A DNA stretch of 64,000 bases from ASV31 sp965229765 (lineage in GTDB: Bacteria; Pseudomonadota; Alphaproteobacteria; Rhodobacterales; Rhodobacteraceae), in assembly GCA_965229765.1 (NCBI GenBank), contig CBDDJT010000003.1:868001-932000 (forward strand), given 5' to 3'. Positions 7,801 to 16,144 of this stretch are shown in pieces (positions within the stretch are counted from its first letter, which is position 1; the number at the start of each line of letters is the position of its first letter). The notes under the pieces were generated by a model. That model searched no databases. It was not told where the DNA came from and worked only from the letters and a program-made list of their open reading frames with translations. The translations under genes and the position numbers were made by a program.

Positions 7801-8493
7801 ATGAAAATCACGTGGCTTGGGCATTCGGGCTTCCGAATCGAGATCGCGGGGCAGGTTCTGCTGGTCGATCCGTGGCTGACGGGCAACCCGATGTTCCCCG
7901 CCGACCGCCGGGAAGAAGCGGTGGCGGGTGCGACGCATCTTCTGGTGTCACACGGTCACGGCGACCATTCCGGCGACGCCAGGGTTCTGGCCAAGGAGCT
8001 TGGCGTGCCCGTGGCGGGCATCTACGACCTGATGAGCTGGTGGGCCGAGACCGACGGCATCGAAACGGTCGGCTTCAACAAGGGCGGCACGATCCAGATC
8101 GGCGACGTGGCGGTGACGATGGTCAACGCGGTGCATTCATCCTCTGTCCCCGGACCGGACGGGCCGGTCTATGCCGGCGCCGAGTCGGGCTTTGTCATCA
8201 CGGGCGAGGGGCACGGCATCTACTTTTCCGGCGACACCGACGTCATGGCGGACATGAAGGTGATCGCCGACCTGCACGCACCCGACATCGGCATCCTCTG
8301 CGCCGGCGGTCATTTCACCATGGACATGCGCCGCGCGGCCTATGCGGCGAAGACCTTCTTCGATTTCGGGACGGTGATCCCCTGCCACTACCGCACCTTC
8401 CCGCTGCTGGAACAGTCGGCAGAGGCACTGAAGGCCGGGCTGCCGGGCGTCGCGGTGGTCGAGCCGGAGTTGCTGGTCCCGATAGAGTTCTAG
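7801..8493 (+). CDS. UPF0173 metal-dependent hydrolase (metallo-beta-lactamase fold)
   Basis: A 230-residue protein of the UPF0173 family. It starts MKITWLGHSGFRIE and carries the zinc motif HGHGDH at 51-56, GGHFTMD with a metal His, a YFSGDTD strand and the final PCHYRTFP. The fold hydrolyses diverse small molecules, and the family's natural substrate is not known. GGGAGGCG before the ATG is a good ribosome site. Its end lies in a structured element shared with the convergent tadA gene. Confidence 0.9.
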   Translation: MKITWLGHSGFRIEIAGQVLLVDPWLTGNPMFPADRREEAVAGATHLLVSHGHGDHSGDARVLAKELGVPVAGIYDLMSWWAETDGIETVGFNKGGTIQIGDVAVTMVNAVHSSSVPGPDGPVYAGAESGFVITGEGHGIYFSGDTDVMADMKVIADLHAPDIGILCAGGHFTMDMRRAAYAAKTFFDFGTVIPCHYRTFPLLEQSAEALKAGLPGVAVVEPELLVPIEF

Positions 8494-8500
8494 ACGTTTT

Positions 8501-8564
8501 CCAGGGGGCCAAGGGCCTTGCAAGGCCCTTGGCAAGCGGTTTTCAAACCGCTTGCCCCCCCTGG
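8501..8564. repeat. Three-way-junction palindromic element between convergent genes
   Basis: An outer 8-bp stem (CCAGGGGG 8501-8508 with CCCCCTGG 8557-8564) encloses two adjacent perfect hairpins. The first is CCAAGGGCCTTG paired with CAAGGCCCTTGG (8509-8532, a 12-bp arm). The second is CAAGCGGTTT paired with AAACCGCTTG (8533-8554, a 10-bp arm with a 2-base loop). The tadA stop codon lies inside the second hairpin. It may act as a bidirectional terminator or be a chromosomal palindromic repeat (REP-like). Confidence 0.85.
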
Positions 8565-9013
8565 CGGCGGCCGGCGAAGAACTCTTTCAGCAGCGCCTCG
8601 GCCTCGGCGCCGGCGATACCGTCGTAGACCTCGGGCACGTGATGCGCCTGGGGGTGGGCGAAGATCCGGGGCCCCTGGGCGACACCGCCGGACTTGGGAT
8701 CGGCCGCACCGTAGTAGAGGCGCGCGATGCGGGCGAACGAGATTGCGGCGGCGCACATCGGGCACGGCTCCAGCGTGACGTAGAGGCTGTGACCCGGCAA
8801 TCGCTCGGACCCGGTGGCGGCGCAGGCGGCGCGCAGGGCGAGGATCTCGGCATGGGCCGTGGGGTCGGCCAACTCGCGCGTGCGGTTTCCGGCGCGGGCG
8901 ACGATGCGGCCCGCGGGGTCGACGACGACGGCGCCCACGGGCACCTCGTCCCGGTCCCGGGCGGCGCGCGCCTCGGCCAGCGCGGCGGCCATGTGGCTGT
9001 TGAACCCCGTCAT
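8543..9013 (-). CDS. tadA: tRNA-specific adenosine deaminase
   Basis: A 156-residue deaminase that converts A34 to inosine in the tRNA-Arg(ACG) wobble position. Zinc ligands and acid are in place: H54-A-E56 (PTAHAEIL) and C84-P-M-C87 (TLEPCPMC). The RLYYGAADPKSGGV segment is typical of TadA rather than of cytidine deaminases. The ATG at 9013 is chosen because CAGGAGACC directly precedes it; another ATG lies seven codons in (8992). The last codons and the stop are formed by the palindromic element at 8501-8564. Confidence 0.93.
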   Translation of the reverse strand: MTGFNSHMAAALAEARAARDRDEVPVGAVVVDPAGRIVARAGNRTRELADPTAHAEILALRAACAATGSERLPGHSLYVTLEPCPMCAAAISFARIARLYYGAADPKSGGVAQGPRIFAHPQAHHVPEVYDGIAGAEAEALLKEFFAGRRQGGQAV

Positions 9014-9116
9014 GGTCTCCTGATGCCCCGTGGCGCCCCGATCTTCCAGCACAACCTGCGCCTTGCGGGCCGAGGAAGGATTTGCGCCGCGCGGGTGGGC
9101 AGGATAAGCGATTGCC

Positions 9117-9899
9117 ATGACTGACGAAACGCCGGCGGGCGAGCGCATTGCCAAGATCCTGTCGCGGGCCGGGGTGGCCAGCCGGCGCGAGGCCGAACGC
9201 CTGATCGAGGCGGGGCGCGTTTCGGTCAACGGCAAGATCATCGCAAGCCCGGCGCTGAACATCACCCCAGCGGACAAGGTGACGGTGGACGGCAAGCCGG
9301 TCGCCGCGCCGGAGCCGCCGCGGCTTTGGCTTTATCACAAGCCGACGGGTCTGGTGACGACGGCGAAGGATGAAAAGGGGCGGCAGACCATCTTTGACGC
9401 GCTGCCCGAAGGGATGCCACGAGTGATGTCGGTGGGGCGGCTGGACCTGAACTCGGAAGGGTTGATTCTGCTGACCAATGATGGCGGGATCAAGCGCAGG
9501 CTGGAGCTGCCATCGACTGGCTGGCTGCGGAAATATCGCTGTCGCGTCAATGGCTTGGTCGAAGATGCGGCGCTGGAACCGCTGCGCAAGGGGATCACTG
9601 TGGACGGCGAGCGGTTTCAGCCGATGACGGTGACGCTGGACCGCCAGCAAGGCGCGAACGCATGGCTGACCGTGGGGCTGCGCGAGGGGCGCAACCGCGA
9701 GATCCGTCGCGCCATGGAGGCCGTCAACCTGAAGGTCAACCGCTTGATTCGCATAGGTTACGGGCCGTTCCGGCTGGGGGAACTGAAGGCGGGCGAAGTG
9801 GAAGAAGTGAAGGCGCGGGTGCTGCGCGACCAACTGGGCCTCGGCCCGGCGCCAGACGTGCCGGAGCGCCGCCCGGCCAGGCCGAAACGCCGCCGATAG
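9117..9899 (+). CDS. rluB: 23S rRNA pseudouridine synthase, RsuA/RluB family
   Basis: A 260-residue enzyme. An S4 RNA-binding domain is at the N-terminus (about residues 10-60, GVASRREAERLIEAGRVSVNG). The catalytic domain follows, with the nucleophilic Asp at about 110 in SVGRLDLNSEGL and the conserved GLREGRNREIRRAME. The family isomerises a uridine in rRNA; RluB (U2605 of 23S) is the likely member given the basic Pro/Arg tail PERRPARPKRRR. It is divergent from tadA. The exact target base is inferred from the family. Confidence 0.88.
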   Translation: MTDETPAGERIAKILSRAGVASRREAERLIEAGRVSVNGKIIASPALNITPADKVTVDGKPVAAPEPPRLWLYHKPTGLVTTAKDEKGRQTIFDALPEGMPRVMSVGRLDLNSEGLILLTNDGGIKRRLELPSTGWLRKYRCRVNGLVEDAALEPLRKGITVDGERFQPMTVTLDRQQGANAWLTVGLREGRNREIRRAMEAVNLKVNRLIRIGYGPFRLGELKAGEVEEVKARVLRDQLGLGPAPDVPERRPARPKRRR

Positions 9900-9914
9900 G
9901 ACGCAGGAACCGCT

Positions 9915-9953
9915 GTCGGCAAGGCGTCGGCACAACGTCGGCAAGACGTCGGC
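9915..9953. repeat. GTCGGC x4 with exact 11-bp spacing (array 1)
   Basis: GTCGGC begins at 9915, 9926, 9937 and 9948, with short variable linkers (AAGGC, ACAAC, AAGAC). The period of 11 is not a multiple of three and lies outside any convincing gene, so it is not a codon effect. Sites on one face of the helix suggest cooperative binding of a regulator. Confidence 0.85.
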
Positions 9954-10004
9954 GCAGGTTTGCCGTGCTGCGCCGAAACGGACGGAAACGGCCGCAGGCA
10001 CAAC

Positions 10005-10032
10005 GTCGGCAAGACGTCGGCACCACGTCGGC
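10005..10032. repeat. GTCGGC x3 with exact 11-bp spacing (array 2)
   Basis: GTCGGC begins at 10005, 10016 and 10027, again 11 bases apart, and ends about 90 bases before the histidine kinase start. With array 1 it makes seven copies in 118 bases. The linker ACAAC/AAGAC pattern of array 1 is repeated before and within it. Confidence 0.85.
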
Positions 10033-10122
10033 GCACGGACCGTCCGCGTCCGCGCCACCGCCATCCCCGACGGTTCGACAAAGGTCCGTGGCGGCGGCCC
10101 GGCAACCGGGGTAGACAGGCGC

Positions 10123-11505
10123 ATGGGACTGGCAGAGCGCATCGGCAACTGGTCGCTGGCCCGGCAATTCGCCGTGGCGGGCGGTACCGTCATGCTGGCC
10201 GCGGCGCTGGCCGCGGGCTACTGGGCCTCGGCGCTGATCGAGGCGGGCGTGGTGCGCAACACGGCCAACACCACGGCGCTGTACATGGAAAGCGTCCTGT
10301 CACCGCTAAGCCAGGAGCTGGCGGAAGAGGACCGGCTTTCGCCCGGCGCGACCCGCGCATTGGAAGAGATCTTCGAGAACACGCCACTGGGCGAGCGCGT
10401 GGCCTCTTACAAGATCTGGAAACGCGGCGGGCTGATCGTGGCCGCGAGTGACCCTTCCCTGATCGGGCGGCGGTTCGAGCCGACGCAGAATCTGCGCGAG
10501 GCGTGGTCAGGCGAAGTGCGCGCCGAGTTCGAACAGCATGTGGATGCCGAGGACGCGCGGGAGGCCGCGATGGGCCTGCCGCTTCTGGAAATCTACAGCC
10601 CGGTGCGCGAGCTGTGGTCGGGCGACGTGATCGCGGTGGCCGAGTTCTACGAGGTCAGCGGCGAGTTGTCGGCCGACCTGACGCGCGCCCGCTGGATGAG
10701 CTGGCTGGCCGTGGTCGGGGGCATGACGGCAATCGGGCTGGTCCTGTTTGCCATCGTCCTGCGCGGCAGCCGCACGATCGACCGGCAAAAGGCCGAGCTG
10801 TCGCGGCAGCTGGCCGATTTGCAGGCCCTGTCCATGCGCAACACGTCACTGCGGCTGCGGGTGCAGGGTGCCGCGCAGCGCGCCTCTGCCATGAACGACC
10901 AGTCCTTGCGGCGAATCGGTGCCGACCTGCATGACGGGCCGGCGCAGCATCTTGGGTTCGCCGCACTGCGGCTGGATGCGCTGGCCGACACGGCCTGTCC
11001 CGAGGCGCGCCAGCGCGAGGTCATGGGGATCAGCGCAGCGGTGCAGGAGGCGTTGCGGGACATCCGCCAGATCTCGCGCGGGCTGTCGTTGCCGGATATC
11101 GACAAGCGCGGCCCCTGCGACATCGTCGAGGCGGTGGCACAGGCCCATGCCGGGCGCACCGGCCATGACGTTGCGCTGACGCTGGATTGCCACGAGGGCG
11201 ACGGCGGCGACCTGCCCGCTGCGGTGAAGATCTGTCTTTACCGCTTCACGCAGGAAGGCCTGAACAACGCCTGGCAGCACGCGGGCGGCGCCGGGCAGGC
11301 CGTCAGCCTTGGGATCCGCGATGGCGAGTTGCGCGCCCGCGTGACCGATGACGGCCCGGGCCTTGGCGGCAGCGAACCCGGGCTGGGCCTGTCGGGGCTG
11401 CGCGATCGCGTGGAAAGCATCGGCGGCCGGTTCAACGCGACGACACGGCCCTCGGGGGGAACGGAGCTTTGCATGGTGCTGGATCTGCTTGGAGACAGGG
11501 CATGA
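10123..11505 (+). CDS. Sensor histidine kinase, NarL/DegS (HisKA_3) type
   Basis: A 460-residue membrane kinase. TM1 spans about residues 17-40, a periplasmic sensor of about 150 residues follows, and TM2 lies at about 192-213 (WLAVVGGMTAIGLVLFAIVL). A coiled linker leads to the HisKA_3 helix RRIGADLHDGPAQHLG with the phospho-acceptor His at 270. The HATPase_c domain shows FTQEGLNNAWQHAGG (N box), TDDGPGL (G1) and LSGLRDRVESIGG. It autophosphorylates and passes phosphate to the response regulator, whose ATG overlaps its stop. The input signal is unknown. Confidence 0.92.
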   Translation: MGLAERIGNWSLARQFAVAGGTVMLAAALAAGYWASALIEAGVVRNTANTTALYMESVLSPLSQELAEEDRLSPGATRALEEIFENTPLGERVASYKIWKRGGLIVAASDPSLIGRRFEPTQNLREAWSGEVRAEFEQHVDAEDAREAAMGLPLLEIYSPVRELWSGDVIAVAEFYEVSGELSADLTRARWMSWLAVVGGMTAIGLVLFAIVLRGSRTIDRQKAELSRQLADLQALSMRNTSLRLRVQGAAQRASAMNDQSLRRIGADLHDGPAQHLGFAALRLDALADTACPEARQREVMGISAAVQEALRDIRQISRGLSLPDIDKRGPCDIVEAVAQAHAGRTGHDVALTLDCHEGDGGDLPAAVKICLYRFTQEGLNNAWQHAGGAGQAVSLGIRDGELRARVTDDGPGLGGSEPGLGLSGLRDRVESIGGRFNATTRPSGGTELCMVLDLLGDRA

Positions 11506-12155
11506 CGGTAAAGGTGGTGATCGCGGACGACCATCCGATCTTTCGCGAAGGGCTGGCGCGCAGCCTTGACGACAACCCGGCGTTCAGTGTGGTGGGTCAG
11601 GCCGGAAGCGCCGCCGAGGCTGTGGACCTGGCGCAGCGCGCGGCGCCCGACGTGGTGCTGCTGGACATCTCAATGCCGGGCGGCGGGCTGAACGCGCTGC
11701 GCGAGATCGCGGCGCTGGACCCCGCGCCGGGGGTGGCCATGCTGACGGTGTCCGAGGACGACCAGGACGTGATGGAGTCGCTGAAGGCCGGAGCGCGGGG
11801 GTATATCCTGAAGGGGATCGGATCGCGCGAACTGGTGCAGGTGGTCAGCGACATCGCCGCCGGGCGCAGCTATCTGTCGCCCTCGCTGGCGATGAAGGTG
11901 CTGTCGGCGATGCGCAAGCCCGCGCAGGTGCAGCCCGCCAGCCCGTTGGATGACCTGACCAAGCGAGAAGAGGACATCCTGCGCCGGGTGGCCGAGGGGA
12001 TGAGCAACAAGGAAGTGGCGCGGGCGCTGGACCTCCAGGAAAAGACGGTCAAGCACTACATGACCTCGATCCTGCAAAAGCTTCATGCGCGCAACCGTGT
12101 CGAGGCGGCGCTGATGGCGCGCGAGCACTGGCGCGAGGACCGGCGCGAGGGATAA
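11502..12155 (+). CDS. LuxR/NarL-family response regulator
   Basis: A 217-residue two-domain regulator. The receiver holds ADDHPIFREG (acidic pocket), the phospho-Asp D55 in VVLLDISMP, the switch Thr/Ser in MLTVSEDD and the Lys in YILKGI. The GerE-type helix-turn-helix is near the C-terminus, LTKREEDILRRVAEGMSNKE then VKHYMTSILQKL. It is translationally coupled to the kinase by an ATGA overlap. The upstream 11-bp GTCGGC arrays are candidate binding sites, but the link is inference. Confidence 0.93.
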   Translation: MTVKVVIADDHPIFREGLARSLDDNPAFSVVGQAGSAAEAVDLAQRAAPDVVLLDISMPGGGLNALREIAALDPAPGVAMLTVSEDDQDVMESLKAGARGYILKGIGSRELVQVVSDIAAGRSYLSPSLAMKVLSAMRKPAQVQPASPLDDLTKREEDILRRVAEGMSNKEVARALDLQEKTVKHYMTSILQKLHARNRVEAALMAREHWREDRREG

Positions 12156-12184
12156 CGCGCGCCGCCAGAACCGCGATCAGGAAA

Positions 12185-12215
12185 GGCCCCGTTCCCGAAG
12201 GCCGGGACCGGGGCC
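12185..12215 (+). terminator. Terminator-like hairpin between convergent genes
   Basis: GGCCCCGTTCCCG pairs with CGGGACCGGGGCC across one mismatch and a short loop. No T run follows. It lies about 30 bases after the response-regulator stop and 40 before the stop of the convergent secreted-protein gene, so it could serve both. Confidence 0.55.
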
Positions 12216-12253
12216 GTCCGGTGCCCGCGGGGGCGCCGGGAAACGGCCGGGTG

Positions 12254-12862
12254 TCAGCCCCCCGCGGCGGCGAGCCGGTCCCAGTCGGCGGCGGTGGCCG
12301 GGCGTTCGATCACGGTGCGGTTGGCCGGGTCCTTGAGTTCGTAGACGCCGTTCTCGATCTCTTCCTTCCAGCCGCGGCTATAGCGGATCTCGATCGAGGT
12401 GGCGGTCTGCTCGACCTCGATGACGCGGCCCACGCGGATCTGGGCGCCCCCGCTGTCGCCCGTGGCCGGCGAGGTCGCGGTGGCGGTGGCCGGCGGCGTC
12501 ACCCCAAGCGCGGCGTAGTCGGCAGCGGTGGCGGGACGTTCGACGATGGTCTCGCCGGCGGCGTTCTTCAGTTCGTAGACACCGTTTTCAATCTCGATGC
12601 GGCCGCCGTTCGCGGTGGCCTCCTCGATCCCGGTCGAGGGGGAATCGTCGGGGCCGTCAGACTGGCGGCCGTCATCGTCATCGTCGCTGCTGCCGCTGTT
12701 ATCGTCGTCGCTGAGGTCGTCGCGGTCGATGTCCTTGGCCCAGGCCTTGGACACCTTCGGCCCGGCAGGCGCGGCGGGGTCGAAGCTGACGGGAAGGACG
12801 GCGATGCCGGTGCCCAGAAGGGTGGCGAGGCCGAGGCGGGCGAGGTGCCGGGTCAGGGTCAT
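12254..12862 (-). CDS. Secreted acidic protein with two ENGVYELK repeats
   Basis: A 202-residue protein of unknown function. An N-terminal signal segment (RHLARLGLATLLGTGIAVLP) is followed by an Asp/Ser-rich stretch at about residues 50-75 (DDLSDDDNSGSSDDDDDG) that could bind cations. Two copies of a motif follow: IENGVYELK, then five or so residues, ERPATAAD and a Leu. The first is at about residues 90-120 and the second at the C-terminus. They resemble small beta-hairpin peptidase-propeptide-like repeats, but I do not recognise the family. The ATG at 12862 has AGGAGAAACC upstream and is preferred to the ATG six codons earlier. Confidence 0.65.
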   Translation of the reverse strand: MTLTRHLARLGLATLLGTGIAVLPVSFDPAAPAGPKVSKAWAKDIDRDDLSDDDNSGSSDDDDDGRQSDGPDDSPSTGIEEATANGGRIEIENGVYELKNAAGETIVERPATAADYAALGVTPPATATATSPATGDSGGAQIRVGRVIEVEQTATSIEIRYSRGWKEEIENGVYELKDPANRTVIERPATAADWDRLAAAGG

Positions 12863-13086
12863 GGCGGGTTTCTCCTGCATGGGGACGGTGCGTCCGTGCA
12901 GGACAGGGTTTGCCGTGACGCGGGGCGCGGCGACATCCCGGCCGGACCGTTGCGCGGCGCGGACGGACCGATGCGGGAGCGGAAAAGGACGAAAGTAAGA
13001 ATAACGTGATCGGGATATCAGACTTTGGGCCGATCCCAGCGCCAGGCGAAACGGCTAGGGTTCAATCGCCAATTAGGAGTGCACCC

Positions 13087-13551
13087 ATGAAGAAGATCCT
13101 GACTGCCGCCATCGCGGCGACGACCTTTGCCGGCGCGGCGCTTGCCGGCGGCCACGGCGGCACCGCCGATCTGGCCGAGCCGACCATCGTGCGCCAGATG
13201 ATGATGGGCCAGGTCGGCAAGGCGATGGGCCATCTGGCAGGCATGGCCAAGGGCGAGACCGCCTATGACGCCCGGGTGGCCGATGCCGCGTTCCGCGTGA
13301 TGGCGACCGCCGCGATGGGTTTCGGCGCCCAGTTCCCCGAAGGCAGCGAAAGCGGCAACGAAACCGAGGCCGCCCCGGCGATCTGGTCGGACCGCGAGGG
13401 CTTTGACGCCGCCGTGGCCAAGCTGTTGACCGACGCCAACGCCGCGATCGACGCCGCCCCCGCCGATGCGGCGGCCTTTGGCGCCGTCTTCGGTGCTGTC
13501 GCAGGCAACTGCCGCGCCTGCCACGAGGCCTATCGCATCAGCAAGAACTGA
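13087..13551 (+). CDS. Cytochrome c' / c-556 family protein
   Basis: A 154-residue periplasmic cytochrome. The signal peptide is MKKILTAAIAATTFAGAALA. The mature part is a four-helix bundle, with helix 1 holding RQMMMGQVGKAMG, where a Met may serve as distal heme ligand. It ends with the heme-binding CRACHEAYR about 15 residues from the C-terminus, as in this class. Such proteins bind NO or act as low-potential electron carriers. The ATG at 13087 gives a clean signal peptide and follows TTAGGAGTG; the frame is open upstream. It is a single-gene unit. Confidence 0.9.
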   Translation: MKKILTAAIAATTFAGAALAGGHGGTADLAEPTIVRQMMMGQVGKAMGHLAGMAKGETAYDARVADAAFRVMATAAMGFGAQFPEGSESGNETEAAPAIWSDREGFDAAVAKLLTDANAAIDAAPADAAAFGAVFGAVAGNCRACHEAYRISKN

Positions 13552-13620
13552 TCGCGGCCCCGACCGACGGACCTCTGGGCCCGGCGTCGCGCACGCCGGG
13601 CCGTCACTGAAAGGCCACGG

Positions 13621-13821
13621 ATGACACCGAACATTGGCGGGGTGGAGCGCTTGCTGCGTTTTGCCTTCGGCTTCCTGCTGTTTTCGCTTCTTTTCACCGC
13701 GCCGGTGACGCCGCTGGGTTGGCTGGGCGTGGTGCCCATGCTGTTTGGCGTGCTGGGGTTTTGCCCGGTCTATCATGTGCTGGCGCGGGTGCGTCGGCGC
13801 GACGACGATCGGCGCGCTTGA
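13621..13821 (+). CDS. YgaP-like membrane protein (DUF2892)
   Basis: A 66-residue inner-membrane protein with two hydrophobic helices (FAFGFLLFSLLF and WLGVVPMLFGVLGFCPVYHVL). The opening NIGGVERLLR and the GFCPVY between helix and C-terminus are the DUF2892 signature, the same domain that anchors E. coli YgaP. Stand-alone members are common and of unknown function. The C-terminus is Arg/Asp-rich and cytoplasmic. It lies 70 bases after the cytochrome gene. Confidence 0.85.
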   Translation: MTPNIGGVERLLRFAFGFLLFSLLFTAPVTPLGWLGVVPMLFGVLGFCPVYHVLARVRRRDDDRRA

Positions 13822-14020
13822 CCGCTGACCGTGGCGTCCTGTCCTCGCCACCCCCCCGATTTTCCCGTTAGCGCTGGCGTGACGCAGGCCAATCCCCTAT
13901 ATCCGAAAGGGGTCGTGACAGGTGCCCGGGGGATGTCGTGTCGGAAAATGGTCTACAGAAAACAGCCTTTTTTCTGCTTGTTGCATTGATCCTCTACGTG
14001 TCCGTGACAGGAGGCACGTG

Positions 14021-14905
14021 ATGGCCCAGCGCTATGGCGGAAAATTCAGCCCCGACGGCGACGCGGCCGCGCCCGAGGACAGCGGCGCGGGATGGCGCGG
14101 CGCGAAGCGTACGCGCGTCGGCGGGCGGGTTAACTTTCTTTTCATTGCGCCGCTGCCACTGGCGGTGCTGGCGTTCTTTCGCGAACCGCTGGTCATGGCG
14201 CAGTTTCTTGCCGCCTTTGGCCTGCTGATCCTTGCCGCATGGCTGACCCGCGAGGGGCTCAAGGCGCACGAGGCCTATGACGCACGCAAGATCGCCAAGC
14301 GCCCGGCCTTGCCGCGCAAGATGCTGGGCAGCGCTCTGACCGGCGCGGGGCTGGCGCTGGCCGGTTTCGCCGGGCACGGGCCGGTGGAGGGCGTCGTGTT
14401 CGCCGCACTGGGCGCGGTGCTGCATTTTCTGGCCTTCGGGCCGGACCCGATGCGCGACAAGGGCGCCGAAGGTATCGACAGCTTTCAGTCCGACCGCGTG
14501 GCGCGCGCCGTGGAAGAGGCCGAAAAACACCTTGCGGCCATGACCGACGCCGTCAAGCGCGCCGAGGACCGCAGGCTGGAAGGCCGCGTCGAGCGCTTTC
14601 AGGCCACGGTGCGCCAGCTTTTCCGCACGATCGAGGACGACCCGCGCGACCTGACGGCGGCCCGCAAGTACCTGAGCGTCTATCTGCTGGGCGCGCGCGA
14701 TGCGACGGTGAAGTTCGCCGACATCTATGCGCGCAGCCGCAACGCCGAAGCGCGCGCCGATTACGAGGCGCTGCTTGACGACCTTGAACAGAATTTCGCC
14801 GCCCGCACCCGAACCCTGCTGGACGACAGCCGCGCCGATCTGGACATCGAGATCGGGGTCCTGCGCGACCGTCTGGCGCGCGAAGGCGTGACAGCGGAAG
14901 GATGA
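14021..14905 (+). CDS. xpaC: XpaC-like protein (5-bromo-4-chloroindolyl phosphate hydrolysis family)
   Basis: A 294-residue protein. It has a polar, low-complexity N-terminus of about 40 residues, four hydrophobic helices between about 45 and 150, and a long charged alpha-helical C-terminus (about 160-290), which fits coiled-coil. The layout and its place directly before telA match the XpaC family. The original name comes from X-phosphate staining and does not establish a phosphatase. GGAGGCACGTG precedes the ATG. It is the first gene of a seven-gene run ending at 20,599 and probably acts in envelope or stress physiology. Confidence 0.8.
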   Translation: MAQRYGGKFSPDGDAAAPEDSGAGWRGAKRTRVGGRVNFLFIAPLPLAVLAFFREPLVMAQFLAAFGLLILAAWLTREGLKAHEAYDARKIAKRPALPRKMLGSALTGAGLALAGFAGHGPVEGVVFAALGAVLHFLAFGPDPMRDKGAEGIDSFQSDRVARAVEEAEKHLAAMTDAVKRAEDRRLEGRVERFQATVRQLFRTIEDDPRDLTAARKYLSVYLLGARDATVKFADIYARSRNAEARADYEALLDDLEQNFAARTRTLLDDSRADLDIEIGVLRDRLAREGVTAEG

Positions 14906-14943
14906 AACGGCATAACATGTTGGTATTCAGGAGTTCTTGAGCC

Positions 14944-16137
14944 ATGTCCGAGACAGTTCGCGAGAAGGCGCAGGCCGCGTTGAAGGAAATCGAGGAGGTG
15001 ACGGCGGTGATCCTGCCGGAGCCGTCCACCGATCTTGTGCCCGTCGAGGCCGCAGACCCCCCCGTGGCCGAGGATATCCGCAAGCGGATAACCGAGCTGG
15101 ACATGGGCGATTCGAACTCGATCATCGGGTTCGGCAGCCGCGCACAGGCCGAATTGCAGGAAATCAGCCAGGCGATGCTGTCGGACGTGCGCAACAAGGA
15201 CGTGGGTCCTGCGGGCGACAGCCTGCGCGAGATCGTCACCGCGATCCGCGGGTTTTCCGTCAGCGAACTGGACGTGCGCCGCAAGCGGTCGTGGTGGGAA
15301 CGCCTGACCGGCAAGCTGGCGCCTGCCGCCCAGTTCGCGGCGCGCTACGAGACGGTGCAGGGCCAGATCGACAAGATCACCGACAACCTGCTGTCGCATG
15401 AGCACAAGCTGCTGAAGGACATCAAGTCGCTCGACCTGCTGTATGAAAAGACGCTGGCCTTCTATGACGAGCTGGCGCTCTACATCGCCGCCGGCGAGGA
15501 AAAGCTGAAGCAGCTGGACGAGACCGAGATCCCGGCGATGGAAAAGGCGGTGGACGCCGCGCCAGAGGCCGAGCAGATCCTCAAGGCGCAGGAATTGCGC
15601 GACATGCGCGCCGCCCGCGACGACCTGGAGCGGCGGGTGCATGACCTGAAGCTGACACGTCAGGTGACGATGCAGTCGCTGCCCTCGATCCGGCTGGTGC
15701 AGGAAAACGACAAGTCGCTGGTGACCAAGATCAACTCGACGCTGGTCAACACCGTGCCGCTTTGGGAAACCCAGCTGGCGCAGGCGGTGACCATCCAGCG
15801 TTCGGCCGAGGCGGCCAAGGCGGTGCGCGAGGCCAGCGACCTGACCAACGAGCTTCTGACCGCGAACGCGGCCAACCTGCGCGAGGCCAACAAGGTGGTG
15901 CGCGAGGAGATGGAGCGCGGGGTGTTCGACATCGAGGCGATCAAGACCGCCAATGCCGAACTGATCGCGACCATCGAGGAAAGCCTTCAGATCGCGGACG
16001 AGGGCAAGGCGCGGCGCGCCGCCGCCGAGGACGAGCTGAAGAAGATGGAAACCGAACTGCGCGACACGCTGTCTTCTGCCAAGGCGCGCAAGGACAAGGT
16101 CGGGGACACCGCCGGCGCCAGCGTGCCGGACGCGTGA
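14944..16137 (+). CDS. telA: TelA/KlaA family toxic anion resistance protein
   Basis: A 397-residue soluble, mostly helical protein. Family features are IIGFGSRAQAELQEISQAML near the start, the RRKRSWWERLTGKL basic segment, many long heptad-like helices, and the core RQVTMQSLPSIRLVQENDK followed by STLVNTVPLWETQLA. TelA proteins are linked to tellurite, phage and antibiotic stress tolerance, with the mechanism unsettled. It lies 38 bases after xpaC, the same pair as B. subtilis xpaC-yaaN. It is therefore probably the core of the operon. Confidence 0.92.
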   Translation: MSETVREKAQAALKEIEEVTAVILPEPSTDLVPVEAADPPVAEDIRKRITELDMGDSNSIIGFGSRAQAELQEISQAMLSDVRNKDVGPAGDSLREIVTAIRGFSVSELDVRRKRSWWERLTGKLAPAAQFAARYETVQGQIDKITDNLLSHEHKLLKDIKSLDLLYEKTLAFYDELALYIAAGEEKLKQLDETEIPAMEKAVDAAPEAEQILKAQELRDMRAARDDLERRVHDLKLTRQVTMQSLPSIRLVQENDKSLVTKINSTLVNTVPLWETQLAQAVTIQRSAEAAKAVREASDLTNELLTANAANLREANKVVREEMERGVFDIEAIKTANAELIATIEESLQIADEGKARRAAAEDELKKMETELRDTLSSAKARKDKVGDTAGASVPDA

Positions 16138-16144
16138 TCCGGGC

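Noticed and set aside
9915..10032. A possible CRISPR array.
   Set aside because: The repeat unit is six bases with 5-base linkers and no cas gene is near. It fits an operator array better.
8490..10193. A 567-codon open frame on the minus strand across tadA and rluB.
   Set aside because: It is Arg/Pro/Ala-rich without family features, and both real genes on this stretch have clear domains in other frames.
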